A stretch of 8,910 nucleotides of DNA from Deltaproteobacteria bacterium (GTDB taxonomy: Bacteria; Desulfobacterota; DSM-4660; Desulfatiglandales; HGW-15): assembly GCA_019308525.1 (NCBI GenBank), contig JAFDIC010000141.1, positions 1 through 8,910 of the forward strand. Direction: 5' to 3'. A program made the position numbers and the translations under genes. Position 1 is the first letter of the stretch; the number at the start of each line of letters is the position of its first letter. Under the pieces are notes generated by a model. The model ran no database searches, was not told where the DNA came from, and saw only the letters and a program-made list of their open reading frames with translations. Positions 1 to 8,200 of this stretch are shown here, one piece after another.

Positions 1-95
1 GATTTTCTCCGTCTCAGGTTGTGGTCTTGGTTTGGTTATCTCCTCCCTTCTTTCTGCTTCAACGGTAAGTGGGACCATATCTGTCACATTTGTCG

Positions 96-104
96 TGTTA
101 TAAT
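96..104 (+). promoter_or_regulatory. possible extended -10 promoter
   Basis: The sequence TGTTATAAT gives a perfect TATAAT hexamer at 99-104 preceded by the TGn extension at 96-98. No convincing -35 hexamer lies 16-18 bases upstream, which is tolerable for an extended -10 promoter. Transcription would start near 111 and run into the decayed regulator at 225 and possibly on towards the operon. This is a motif match only. Confidence 0.35.
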
Positions 105-224
105 GCAGGTTAAGTCGGGGCTTTGCCCTTTACATTGTCGTTCGTTCCTGATAAAAAATCGTCCCAAATCATTAAGAAACAGGACAATTTAATCCTCATC
201 TGAAACCGCTGAGAGGAGAGCAGC

Positions 225-459
225 ATGCGGGGTTATCAATTAGCCGGGTAGTGGCGTATTTTGCGGGTCATCGAGTCCCGAAAGCAAGGTGCCACTGTGG
301 CTGAACTTGCCGTGGAAGAAGGCTGCCATCCCCGTACCATCTGGCGAGATCTGGTCCGCCTTGGGCGGAGCTGCCGGTTTTCCCCTTTACTCCGATGACA
401 CCAATAAGCTAAGTTTTAATGAATCATTGGAAACCCAAAACCCGGAACCGGTGGGATGA
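225..459 (+). pseudogene. decayed WYL-family transcriptional regulator (HTH part only)
   Basis: An ATG at 225 follows a good ribosome site (GAGGAG at 213-218, 6-base spacer). It reads MRGYQLAG, then an in-frame TAG at 249-251, then WRILRVIESRKQGATVAEL and on to HPRTIWRDLV. This is the N-terminal DeoR/YafY-like HTH of WYL-domain regulators, whose usual start resembles MRGDQLARQWRI followed by RTIYRDL and AGFPLY. TAG stands where CAG (Gln) is expected. Near 357-367 the homology moves to the +1 frame (LGGAAGFPLYSD), which ends at a TGA at 457-459. The WYL ligand-binding domain that should follow is not seen in any frame. So there are at least two disabling lesions and a missing C-terminus. WYL regulators commonly sit beside defence operons (BrxR/CapW types, known family behaviour), so this may be the relic of the operon's own regulator. 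The family call is fairly secure and the regulatory link is inference. Confidence 0.7.
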
Positions 460-780
460 CCATGGGTGGTAGATTTGGAAAAAATGGTGACACCAAGCGC
501 GAGGCCCTGATCGGGAAAAACCGCCTGATCCCTGTAAAGAGAAAGCGCTAAGAAGGGCGGGGAGCCTTGCACGGCTGATTCAAGGCAAGGATTTAACAAC
601 CGAAAGATTTGAGCGACATATTTCTCCTCAAGGGAGGAGGCGTCTTGGGTTCAAGAGCAAAATCGGAATGTTTCCACCTCATTACTCAGCAAGGTTTCAA
701 TACAGAGGGGTAAAGGTAAGAATGGAGCTCCTATACGCCATCTGTGGCATTACAATAATGACGACCGAGCGAGATTAGAC
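460..780. other. gene-poor stretch upstream of the operon
   Basis: I recognise no gene here on either strand. Small open frames occur but none resembles a known family. CTCCTC at 624-629 can pair with GAGGAG at 634-639 (loop AAGG), forming a hairpin that hides a strong Shine-Dalgarno-like GGGAGGAGG. No U-run follows, so it is not an intrinsic terminator. From 613 to 780 the frame of the downstream PLD gene stays open but has no ATG, GTG or TTG. A short ORF (722-778, 18 codons, AAGGTAAG just upstream) stops 2 bases before the PLD gene's ATG and could be a leader, but this is weak. No clear sigma-70 promoter for the operon was found. Confidence 0.5.
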
Positions 781-1314
781 ATGCGAGAGGATTATGCAGA
801 AATTGTCACATCTAAAGCAGTTCAGAGATTTCTCTTGAAATTCTATCTATCTGATATTGCCATCCAAAGTCTTGTATTGGTCAGTCCTTTTGTCGGCACT
901 CTTGAGGGGTCGCGGGTCACCCTCGATGCGGTTTGCCGAAAAGCAGTTGAAAAACGTATCCCTACTTACGTTATCACCCGATCTCCCGAGAATGAATATC
1001 ATCAGGAAGCGATCGACATTATTACAAAGTATGATTGGGTGGAATTGCGGTTCAATGAGTCGCTCCATGCCAAGCTCTATGTATGCGTGAGCCAGGATGA
1101 ATCTCAAAGTTTTGCTCTCCTTGGTTCAGCAAATCTAACCCGTACTTCTATTGAGAGAAATATCGAAATTGCCATGATGATCTATGCAAGGGGACGGGGA
1201 CGGGAGATATTAAGGGAGCTATCGAGGTGGGGTCTTGAGCGACTCAGAAGCCTTAATAGTACGAAACTTATAAAAAAAATCAAAGTTGAAAGGAGGCCAT
1301 CCTATGGACTTTAA
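781..1314 (+). CDS. single-HKD phospholipase-D-superfamily protein, probable nuclease subunit
   Basis: This 177-residue protein carries one PLD catalytic motif. It reads SLHAKLYV around residues 95-101 with His96 and Lys98, then LLGSANLT with Gly115, Ser116 and Asn118, then Glu129 in RNIEIA. The Asp usually found five residues after the Lys is not obvious, as is common in Nuc/BfiI-like and helicase-associated PLD nucleases. Proteins with a single HKD motif normally dimerise to build one active site and cut DNA without metal (family knowledge). Residues 28-66 look like the preceding alpha/beta half (LVLVSPFVGT, then PTYVITRSP). It is first in the operon, and its last 11 bases overlap the next gene. 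ATG781 is the first standard start in its frame, but its ribosome site is poor. The frame is open back to 613, so the N-terminus may be longer with an unusual start, or the gene may be 5'-eroded. No signal peptide or membrane segment is seen. A role as the cleaving component of a defence system is inferred from context. Confidence 0.8.
   Translation: MREDYAEIVTSKAVQRFLLKFYLSDIAIQSLVLVSPFVGTLEGSRVTLDAVCRKAVEKRIPTYVITRSPENEYHQEAIDIITKYDWVELRFNESLHAKLYVCVSQDESQSFALLGSANLTRTSIERNIEIAMMIYARGRGREILRELSRWGLERLRSLNSTKLIKKIKVERRPSYGL
1289..1296 (+). promoter_or_regulatory. ribosome binding site fixing the ATPase start
   Basis: AAAGGAGG lies 7 bases before the ATG at 1304. The same frame also has a TTG at 1286, but that codon sits immediately before and inside this site and cannot be served by it. 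ATG1304 is therefore the preferred start. Confidence 0.8.
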
Positions 1315-2461
1315 AGAATGGTTCTGTCTGAATGACCGGGACAGCTTCACGATTGATGCGAAGGTGAACCCTGATGATGCAAGATTTTATTTTGGTAGGA
1401 ATGAAATATCAAAGCGTATCAAGAGGCAACTGAGGATATCTTTTGTAGAGCCAAAGGTTCCGAAGATGATTGTTTATGGAGCATTTGGTTCGGGGAAAAC
1501 ACAAACTTTGTATCACTTGAAGCATTTTTTGCTCAATGAAAAACCAGAAGCATGTAAACAAGACCTTAAAATCCTTCATATTGATCTCGAAATGCACAGC
1601 AAATCTGATTGCAGGGATTGGCATCTTCAAATAATGGAGACTTTAGGAAAAGAAGTTACTGCCAAATGGGTGGATAGTCTTTTCGCCCAGGTTCAGAATT
1701 TAGATAATGAACTCCAGACCATTTTTAAGGATAACAATATAGCTGAAGCAGTGAAGAATTTGAGACTTGGTGGAGATACTGGTCTTTTTGCCTGGCGATG
1801 GCTCTGTGGTCAGCAGTTGCCCGCACGCGATTTGGAAAGGTTACATGTTACAAGGAATCTTGGAGATATTGGTGCAGGCGATTTGGTTAATGCACTGGTT
1901 GGAATAGGACGTCTGGCAGAGCGCAATGGAGAAAAGATTATATTCCTTATGGATGAAGCTGAGCATTTTAGCAGGGTCAAAACAGGGGATCAATCCGAAT
2001 CGATTCACACCTACTTGAGAAAATTGGCTGAGCCATGGAATTCTTCATTAGGTTTCATTCTTTCTTCATATGCTCTTACTTTAGATGATATGGCTGAGAT
2101 TATAGTGAGGTCCGATGTCCGCACACGCATAGGTGAAAATAACTTTGTGGAAATCCCTCCCCTTCCCTCTATTCAAGATGTGCAGGCTTTTTTGAAGGAA
2201 CTGTTAGCAGAACTGGTTGAACAAAACAAGGCAGAGGAGAAGATTCAAAGCGATTCTCTTGGCGTGAGTCTTGAGACCTATCCATTTACGGCAGAGGCCT
2301 TTGATATGCTCTGCGACTATGCTTCTCAGGACCCTACAAAGGCACTGCCCAGAAATTTAATTAAGGCTGTTAATGAATGTGCTATCTCTGCCTGGGATGA
2401 GAAAAAATCCATCATTGAAGCGAATATTGTCAATGAAATCGCTCCTCTCATATTTGGATGA
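1304..2461 (+). CDS. AAA/ORC-like P-loop ATPase (BrxD/DUF2791-like)
   Basis: This 385-residue protein starts at ATG1304, chosen for its AAAGGAGG ribosome site. Walker A is GAFGSGKT at residues 59-66. Walker B is KIIFLMDEAEHF at about 211-222, with Asp217 and Glu218. A strand ending in SS (LGFILSSY, 249-256) is in the sensor I position. LPRNLIKAVNEC around 348-359, with Arg350, resembles a sensor II/winged-helix junction of ORC/Cdc6-like ATPases. A stretch around 163-187 (WRWLCGQQLPARDL, then HVTRNLGD) just before Walker B is reminiscent of the BREX-associated ATPase BrxD and related DUF2791 proteins. That is pattern memory, not an alignment. A likely role is ATP-dependent remodelling or loading of the other subunits on DNA. 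It overlaps the PLD gene by 11 bases upstream and the HerA-like gene by 4 bases (ATGA) downstream, so translation is probably coupled across all three. ATPase identity is firm and the subfamily is tentative. Confidence 0.85.
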   Translation: MDFKEWFCLNDRDSFTIDAKVNPDDARFYFGRNEISKRIKRQLRISFVEPKVPKMIVYGAFGSGKTQTLYHLKHFLLNEKPEACKQDLKILHIDLEMHSKSDCRDWHLQIMETLGKEVTAKWVDSLFAQVQNLDNELQTIFKDNNIAEAVKNLRLGGDTGLFAWRWLCGQQLPARDLERLHVTRNLGDIGAGDLVNALVGIGRLAERNGEKIIFLMDEAEHFSRVKTGDQSESIHTYLRKLAEPWNSSLGFILSSYALTLDDMAEIIVRSDVRTRIGENNFVEIPPLPSIQDVQAFLKELLAELVEQNKAEEKIQSDSLGVSLETYPFTAEAFDMLCDYASQDPTKALPRNLIKAVNECAISAWDEKKSIIEANIVNEIAPLIFG

Positions 2462-3927
2462 TTTTGATGAAAAAGTTTACGGTAAAACCCAGACTAACCC
2501 ATACCAGACGCATTCTAATCGGAAATCAGAACGAGGGGAAGGAGCATGTTTTCCTTGGTCGGCTTGCCGAAGCTGGCCAATTGGTGAGAGTTGACTACGA
2601 CCTTTCCCTGCCCCATGTGGTGGCGATCTTTGGCAAAAGGGGATCAGGTAAATCTTACACTCTGGGGAGTTTCCTCGAGGGATTGTGCACCAGGGGAACT
2701 GAAACTACCATCTCCACTATCTCCAAAACCCGGGCTGCCTTATTATTTGACACTTTGGGTATTTTCCAGTGGCTGGATGTCCCTCTGTCATTGAATTCTT
2801 CTCAGAAACTTCTTCATGAACAGGCTCTTGCGCAAAGGGGATGGGATATTCAAAGTGAACCCTTAGATGTGCAAATTTGGGTGCCAAGAGGAACAACATC
2901 ATCGTCCAGGCAACATAAAGAGTTTACTATTAACTGTGCCGATTTTACCGCCTCCGATTGGGGCTACCTATTTGGCGTAGATATCCTTCAAGATCGGATG
3001 GGCCAGCTCCTTAATGATTCTTTTGAAAAAGTCGTGAACGAGGGTTGGTCGGACGGATCATCCACTTGTCCCCCGAAACCACGATACGCTATTGAAGACC
3101 TGATGGAATGTATTCAGAAGGACACGGAACTTCTTGCTAACTATCACAGTGAAACAAGGCGTGCAGTTCTCCAGCAGTTATCCGTGTATTGGCGGAACCC
3201 GCTGTTTCAGCCTAAACGGAAGATCCCAACGGCTTTGAAATGGTTGATGGAAAAAGGTGAAGTGTCCGATGAGGATCTTAAGGCCTATGAGTCCCTGGAA
3301 GGCACATCTCTGACGTCACTTTTAAAGCCAGGCCGATTGAGCGTCTTGCTTTTGCACAAGATGTCCGATGAGTTGCGTTTTGTCCTCATTGTTTCCCTGA
3401 TTCGCAAAATTATGGAGGCCCGCGTTGAGACTTCCGAAGCGGAGAAAAGCCTATCGATCTTACCAGACCTGACGGATAAGGAAAGAAAAGCGATTCGGGA
3501 GAAAATCGCTGAGGGAATACCGCCCACTTGGGTTGTTGCTGATGAGGCCCAGAACTTTCTTCCTTCAGAACGGAAAACAACTGCAACCGATGTTCTCATC
3601 AGGCTTGTTCGGGAAGGAAGAAACTTTGGCCTCTCATTTATGCTAACCACCCAGCAGCCTTCTGCTATTGATCAGCGAATCCTTGCCCAGGTGGACACTC
3701 TTCTTGTGCATAAGTTGACCGTGCAAGGGGACATTGAATACATACGCCGTAATCTTAAATCAGCTATGCCGGAAGAAGTCAAATACGCAAACAGTATTCT
3801 TTCCTTTGATAACCTGCTGAGGTCCCTGGATATTGGTCAGGCAATCCTGTCTAATACCGAGGCAGACAGAGCCTTTATCGTAAATGTCCGGCCACGGATA
3901 AGTGTTCATGGAGGGTTTGGGGCCTAG
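2458..3927 (+). CDS. HerA/VirB4-like DUF87 motor ATPase
   Basis: This 489-residue member of the FtsK-HerA superfamily has Walker A GKRGSGKS at residues 59-66 and Walker B TWVVADEAQNFLP at about 357-369, with Asp362 and Glu363. These are followed by the hallmark GRNFGLSFMLTTQQPSAID around 387-405, carrying the conserved TQ-P of HerA-type motors. After Walker A the second strand reads LLFDTLGIF (95-103) instead of the D-hGEY typical of archaeal HerA. The N-terminus (20-55) keeps only a short beta-rich piece where the HAS-barrel would be. Such proteins form hexameric rings that pump double-stranded DNA, and in defence loci they pair with nucleases (HerA-NurA, HerA with SIR2 or DUF4297; family knowledge). 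ATG2458 overlaps the previous stop as ATGA and has no ribosome site of its own, so translation probably depends on coupling. ATG2467 is an alternative start. The adjacent PLD protein is the obvious nuclease partner (inference). Confidence 0.88.
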   Translation: MILMKKFTVKPRLTHTRRILIGNQNEGKEHVFLGRLAEAGQLVRVDYDLSLPHVVAIFGKRGSGKSYTLGSFLEGLCTRGTETTISTISKTRAALLFDTLGIFQWLDVPLSLNSSQKLLHEQALAQRGWDIQSEPLDVQIWVPRGTTSSSRQHKEFTINCADFTASDWGYLFGVDILQDRMGQLLNDSFEKVVNEGWSDGSSTCPPKPRYAIEDLMECIQKDTELLANYHSETRRAVLQQLSVYWRNPLFQPKRKIPTALKWLMEKGEVSDEDLKAYESLEGTSLTSLLKPGRLSVLLLHKMSDELRFVLIVSLIRKIMEARVETSEAEKSLSILPDLTDKERKAIREKIAEGIPPTWVVADEAQNFLPSERKTTATDVLIRLVREGRNFGLSFMLTTQQPSAIDQRILAQVDTLLVHKLTVQGDIEYIRRNLKSAMPEEVKYANSILSFDNLLRSLDIGQAILSNTEADRAFIVNVRPRISVHGGFGA

Positions 3928-3929
3928 GA

Positions 3930-5201
3930 ATGAAATTCATTCGAGTTTTTACAAACCCAGACCGCTGTATGCAACGACTTGGCTTTCTTAAACATCTGGT
4001 GTGGAAAGCATCGCAGTCTGCCACCAATAATCTATCCAGTCTCGGAAAGGAATTGGTGGCTGCGGTCTCCAAAAAAGTCTCTGTCCCTTTATCACCCCAA
4101 CTCCAAAAGTACATTAAGACAGCCTTAACCGATCACATATACAAGAATCTCCGAGCCCTTGCCTCCAAACCTTGTGATGAAAACTCTGATAAGCCACCTG
4201 TGCATGTTGAAATGCAAGATGTTTATTTAGCTAATTCTCACCTTCCCTCCCGTAGGGGAAAGCTTGTTAAGGGGGACTGGAGAAAATACCCTTACCTCGC
4301 TCTAGACTTGGGGTTACTTCGCAAAGGGACATACTCTCTCATGGTTAGAGGCCAATCCTTCCTCTCGCTTGTTTCGGAAGAAGAGAAGAAGGCATTTAGC
4401 GGAACAATGGTCATAGCTGTCAAGGGAGATTTGAATCCTATCGAGTTGAACATGCCTCAGAGATTGCTCTTGCTCTTTTCGATTATCGGGAGCGATGGGG
4501 ATGTATTGTACAGACTTTACAGGAGGTTACTACTACTTTCGCAGCCTTTTACGGACAGAGAGGCCGGGGACTACCTGCCCGAAATTTACCGATCTATTGC
4601 TAAAGAATCCAGACCAAGGACAAGAAGCGGGGATGACCTATCACGGATTCAGAAACTGCTTGATACAGCCGATAAAATCGAAGCATGGAGAGGAAAACCT
4701 TATAGTGGTAAAGGTGCACGTGAGCTGGCTATAACACCCAGACTGGAACCTTTTGTAGACCTTGGTATACTATCTAAACCTGATCCCTTTGCATATCGGT
4801 ATCAGATCACCGATGCTACAAAGACATTTTTTGAGTCTGTCATAAACTCCAATAGCATTGACCAGTTCCTTCACCATTCTTTTTTTGACGCATCAAACAA
4901 AGCGTTCGCACTCAACGGGAAGCACGACGCAGATAGAGAGACTATTCTAACCCAAATCCAGAAAGCTTACACTGTCTTGAAGAGCCCCCTTGGCTACGTG
5001 CCTATTTTAGAAGCTGCTTTGCTGGCGGGAATTTACTCTCTAACCGAAACAGGCACTTATTTTGAACTCAACGAATCCGTAGAAGCGCTAAAGCGCCTAC
5101 AGAAAGAAAGACCCGAACTCGTAAGGTTCAATGTAGACCGCTGGGGAGCTTTGACGTTTGTGAAGTTCAATGGGGATATAATGAAAGTGGCGGAGGCATG
5201 A
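3930..5201 (+). CDS. unrecognised protein with winged-helix-like segments
   Basis: I do not recognise a named family for this 423-residue protein. Three segments look like the helix-plus-wing half of winged HTH domains. The first is around 120-147 (LALDLGLLRKGTYSLMVRG). The second is around 268-302 (RLEPFVDLGILSK, then YRYQITDATKTFF), the clearest case. The third is around 345-415 (a helix LKSPLGYVPILEAALLA, then VRFNVDRWGALTFVKF). No catalytic motif, P-loop, signal peptide or membrane helix is seen. It starts 2 bases after the HerA-like gene. GGAGGG at 3910-3915 is a rather distant ribosome site. It ends 3 bases before the 24-codon ORF. Position between the motor and the methyltransferase and probable DNA binding suggest an adaptor or specificity subunit. 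That role is inference. It could equally be a regulator or a structural bridge. Confidence 0.75.
   Translation: MKFIRVFTNPDRCMQRLGFLKHLVWKASQSATNNLSSLGKELVAAVSKKVSVPLSPQLQKYIKTALTDHIYKNLRALASKPCDENSDKPPVHVEMQDVYLANSHLPSRRGKLVKGDWRKYPYLALDLGLLRKGTYSLMVRGQSFLSLVSEEEKKAFSGTMVIAVKGDLNPIELNMPQRLLLLFSIIGSDGDVLYRLYRRLLLLSQPFTDREAGDYLPEIYRSIAKESRPRTRSGDDLSRIQKLLDTADKIEAWRGKPYSGKGARELAITPRLEPFVDLGILSKPDPFAYRYQITDATKTFFESVINSNSIDQFLHHSFFDASNKAFALNGKHDADRETILTQIQKAYTVLKSPLGYVPILEAALLAGIYSLTETGTYFELNESVEALKRLQKERPELVRFNVDRWGALTFVKFNGDIMKVAEA
5192..5196 (+). promoter_or_regulatory. strong ribosome binding site for the 24-codon ORF
   Basis: GGAGG lies inside the last codons of the preceding gene, 8 bases before the ATG at 5205. 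No comparably good site precedes the methyltransferase ATG at 5279, so ribosomes probably enter here and pass to the methyltransferase by coupling. Confidence 0.65.
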
Positions 5202-5204
5202 AGC

Positions 5205-5279
5205 ATGCCTATTCCTTCACTAAAGGACATAGAAATCCCACTTCTTCATCTTAAACTAAAAGCAAGAGAAAATGCCTGA
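5205..5279 (+). CDS. 24-residue ORF resembling the start of an Mrr N-terminal domain; relic or coupling leader
   Basis: The ORF begins MPIPSLKDIEIPLLHL and ends KLKARENA before TGA. Many Mrr-type restriction proteins open in the same style, with a short start, I-P, then a -PLL-LL helix of the Mrr_N winged-helix domain, so this looks like the first helix of such a protein. The stop overlaps the methyltransferase start as TGATG, and a second in-frame TGA follows directly (5280-5282), so readthrough is unlikely. With a GGAGG site 8 bases upstream it should be translated. Two readings fit. It may be the stump left when an internal deletion removed an mrr-like gene and joined the ends. Or it may be a short peptide kept because it couples translation into the methyltransferase gene. 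The ORF and its signals are directly visible, and the Mrr resemblance is from memory. Confidence 0.55.
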   Translation: MPIPSLKDIEIPLLHLKLKARENA

Positions 5280-8200
5280 TGAACGAAGAAAGTGGCAAGA
5301 AACAGGAAACTGCCCTCGGCGAAATCATAAAAGGGGTCATAGGTTCTCACCCCATTTGCCACGTAGAGATATTTCCTCAATCCACACCTGTCGACCACCC
5401 AAATCTGGCGAAGAGGGTGGCAAAGGCCGCACGTAAGGCTGGAAAAGTTTATTTCCTCACGATTAACCTTAATGATGCCATCCTCTGGAAAACACCCACG
5501 AAAGCAAAGGCTCCTGCGCGTGAAAGTCGATTGAAGACCTATGCCACTCTATATCAAATTACCGCCAGCGCGATTCTCGATGAGCCTTCTAAGATCGTCC
5601 TCAGGAAAAGGGCCCGGGAAATATTAGAGGACTTAAAGACTCTCCAGCGTGATGGACGTCTGAGGCTCATTGAGGCCGATGCCACCTTCTTTGTAAACCG
5701 CCTGGCAAGGGCAGCGGAAACCATGAGAGAACCCCTCAAACAATCCTTTGCCACTACGATAAGCCGTGACCCCAGGTTCAAAAAGGCATTGCAAGGATGG
5801 GCCGTTAAGCAGGGCATTGCCAACTTCGGAGAGGAAGTATTTTTTGAGTCACTCTCCCGTCAGATCGTCTATCGCACCCTGGGAAAGATCATCTTTTATC
5901 AAAGCCTGAGGCGTCATGCTCGCACCCTTCCCGAGATGGATTTCTCTGACGTGGACGATGCCATGATTGTGTCCAGGCTGCGCCATTACTTTGATCTTGC
6001 CAGGGCCATCGATTATCAGGCGATCTTTGAGGAGGAGTTAACGGAGAAGATTCCTTTTCCCCAGGCCGCCATTGATGAACTAAAGAGCCTTATTGCTGAC
6101 CTCAACTATTATAACTTTTACACTGTCCCTCAGGATGTCATCGGCCAGGTCTTTGAGCGCCTTATTCCCCATGAAGAACGTCACGCCCTCGGCCAGTATT
6201 TTACCCGTGAGGATCTGGTGGATATCATCAACGCCTTTTGTGTCCGCTCACCGAATGCAAAGGTTCTCGACCCGACTTGCGGCACAGGAACGTTTCTCTT
6301 GAGGGCATATGATCGCAAAAAAATCTTAGGCGAGCGCAACCACCAGCGACTTTTGGAGTCCCTCTGGGGGATAGATATCGCCCGCTTTCCGGCAGAACTT
6401 GCCACCATTAACCTCTACCGCCAGAACTTGACAGATTATGCCAACTTCCCGCGAATTGTGGCACAGGACTTTTTTGAGGTGAAGCCGAACCAGACCTTTA
6501 GCTTTCCTCCACCAAAACCGGTGGAAACAGGTGAGCCCTTCATTGAAGAACCTCTCCCGGTCTTTGATGCTGCTGTAGGGAACTTCCCTTACATCAGGCA
6601 GGAACTTATTGAAAAGCAGGTCAAGGGCTACAAAAAGTTTCTCGAGCGTGTCCTTGCCAATGGCTGGATGGAAGATTATCGAGACCTCTTCGACCGCAGA
6701 GGAAACCTGAAACTCTCAGGTCAAGCTGACATCTACGCCTATCTTTTTTTTCAAACAGCACTGTTCCTGAAGCCCGGCGGGCGGATGGGGATCGTCACGT
6801 CCAATGCCTGGCTTGATGTAGCCTATGGCTGTGAGCTCCAGAAATTCTTCCTTAAGAAATTCAAAATAATCGCCATCCTGGAATCGCGCTGTGAACCCTG
6901 GTTTGAGGATGTGTCAGTCAATACCATTGTGACGATCCTGGAAAGATGTGACCGCCAGAAGGAGTGTAAAAAACATATTGCCAAGTTTGTAAAGATCAAA
7001 AAACCCTTAAGGGAACTCATCCCCTGGGATATAAAGCTGGATGCTCGAAATCGCTGGAGTGGGCTGGATAGGCTGGTAACAAAGATTGAAAACGTAGGAC
7101 GAGAACATATCCAAATCAAAGGGACAGAGTTTAAAAATACCCTTAGAGGACTGAAGACATATGAGGATGCCGATTTCAGAATTCGGTATATCAGGCAAGC
7201 CGAACTCCTAAGTGAGGTGGAAAAAACTGGAAAGACCGTCAAATGGGGAAAGTATCTCAGAGCCCCCGAGGTCTATTTTGAGATCCTGGAGAAGTGCAAA
7301 GACAAACTGGTGCCGCTGAAAGATGTGGCGGAAGTTCGCTTTGGGATAAAGACAGGCGTCAACGAGTTCTTCTACCCAACCGAGGAGCGGATCAGGCAGT
7401 TCAGGATTGAGGAGGAGTTTTTAAGGCCCGTCCTCAAATCACCCAAGGAGTTTGATGGCATTTTGATTGACCCCACAAAGCTCACAACAAAGGTCTTCCT
7501 CTGTCAAAAGAGCAAGGAGGAATTGAGGCGAGATGGAAAGATTGGTGCCTTGAAGTATATTGAATGGGGGGAGAAGCAGAAGACAAAATCTGGCGTCCCC
7601 TGGCCAGATGTGCCTTCGGTGAAGAATCGAAAGCCTGGTTGGTGGGCATTGCCAGAGGCTAAGCCTTCCCAAATTTTTTGGTCTAAAGCCCACGATATTC
7701 GGTTAGTTCAAAGGTGGAGCCCCGCGCCCATAAACGCTGATTGTAGAGTTTACTTCCTTGAAGGCAATAGTCCGGAAACGACAAAGGTTTTAGCTGCAAT
7801 ATTGAACTCAAGTGCCTCATTGCTGTTCTTGGAAATGATTGGCCGAGTGAGCCTTGGTGATGGAGCTTTAGATGTGATGGTAGAAGATGCACAGGACTAC
7901 ATGGTTATACCAAACCCTTACACAGTGACTGATAAATGTCTGAGAAGTGTTTTGAGTGCCTTTGAACTCATTGCGGCCCGCCCCATCAAGCCCGTCTTTG
8001 AAGAAGTCAAGATGCCAGACCGTCAGACACTGGACAGCCTTGTTCTCGAAGCCCTCGGACTTGATCCCGACAAGCATCTGAGACGCATCTATGATGGTCT
8101 CAGCGAGCTGGTTCGAGAGCGGATTGACCTGGCAAACATGCGAAACAAGGTCAAGAAAGCAAGGCCAAAGCAGGATATTGAAAAGGTCAAGCAAGAGGTT

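Noticed and set aside
1..78. Minus-strand frame with ATG at 78-76 running off the left edge (MVPLTVEAERREE...)
   Set aside because: It has no ribosome site and only 26 codons are visible. Its charged, Pro-rich content could be a divergent gene's start but cannot be supported.
1..192. Plus-strand frame open from the left edge with Cys pairs (CHIC, then CPLHC)
   Set aside because: No start is visible, composition is odd and no family is recognised. The spacing of the Cys residues is easily explained by chance in a 63-codon open frame.
462..551. 29-codon plus-strand ORF, basic composition (MGGRFGKNGDTKREALIGKN...)
   Set aside because: It has no good ribosome site and no recognised homology, and it sits in eroded sequence.
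387..599. 70-codon minus-strand ORF
   Set aside because: It lies across the decayed regulator on the opposite strand and resembles no family. It is most likely a chance open frame.
540..600. Possible group II intron or other ribozyme remnant (GGGGAGCCTTGCACGGCT with CCTTGC/GCAAGG pairing)
   Set aside because: It does not fit a domain V consensus, and no reverse transcriptase fragment is nearby.
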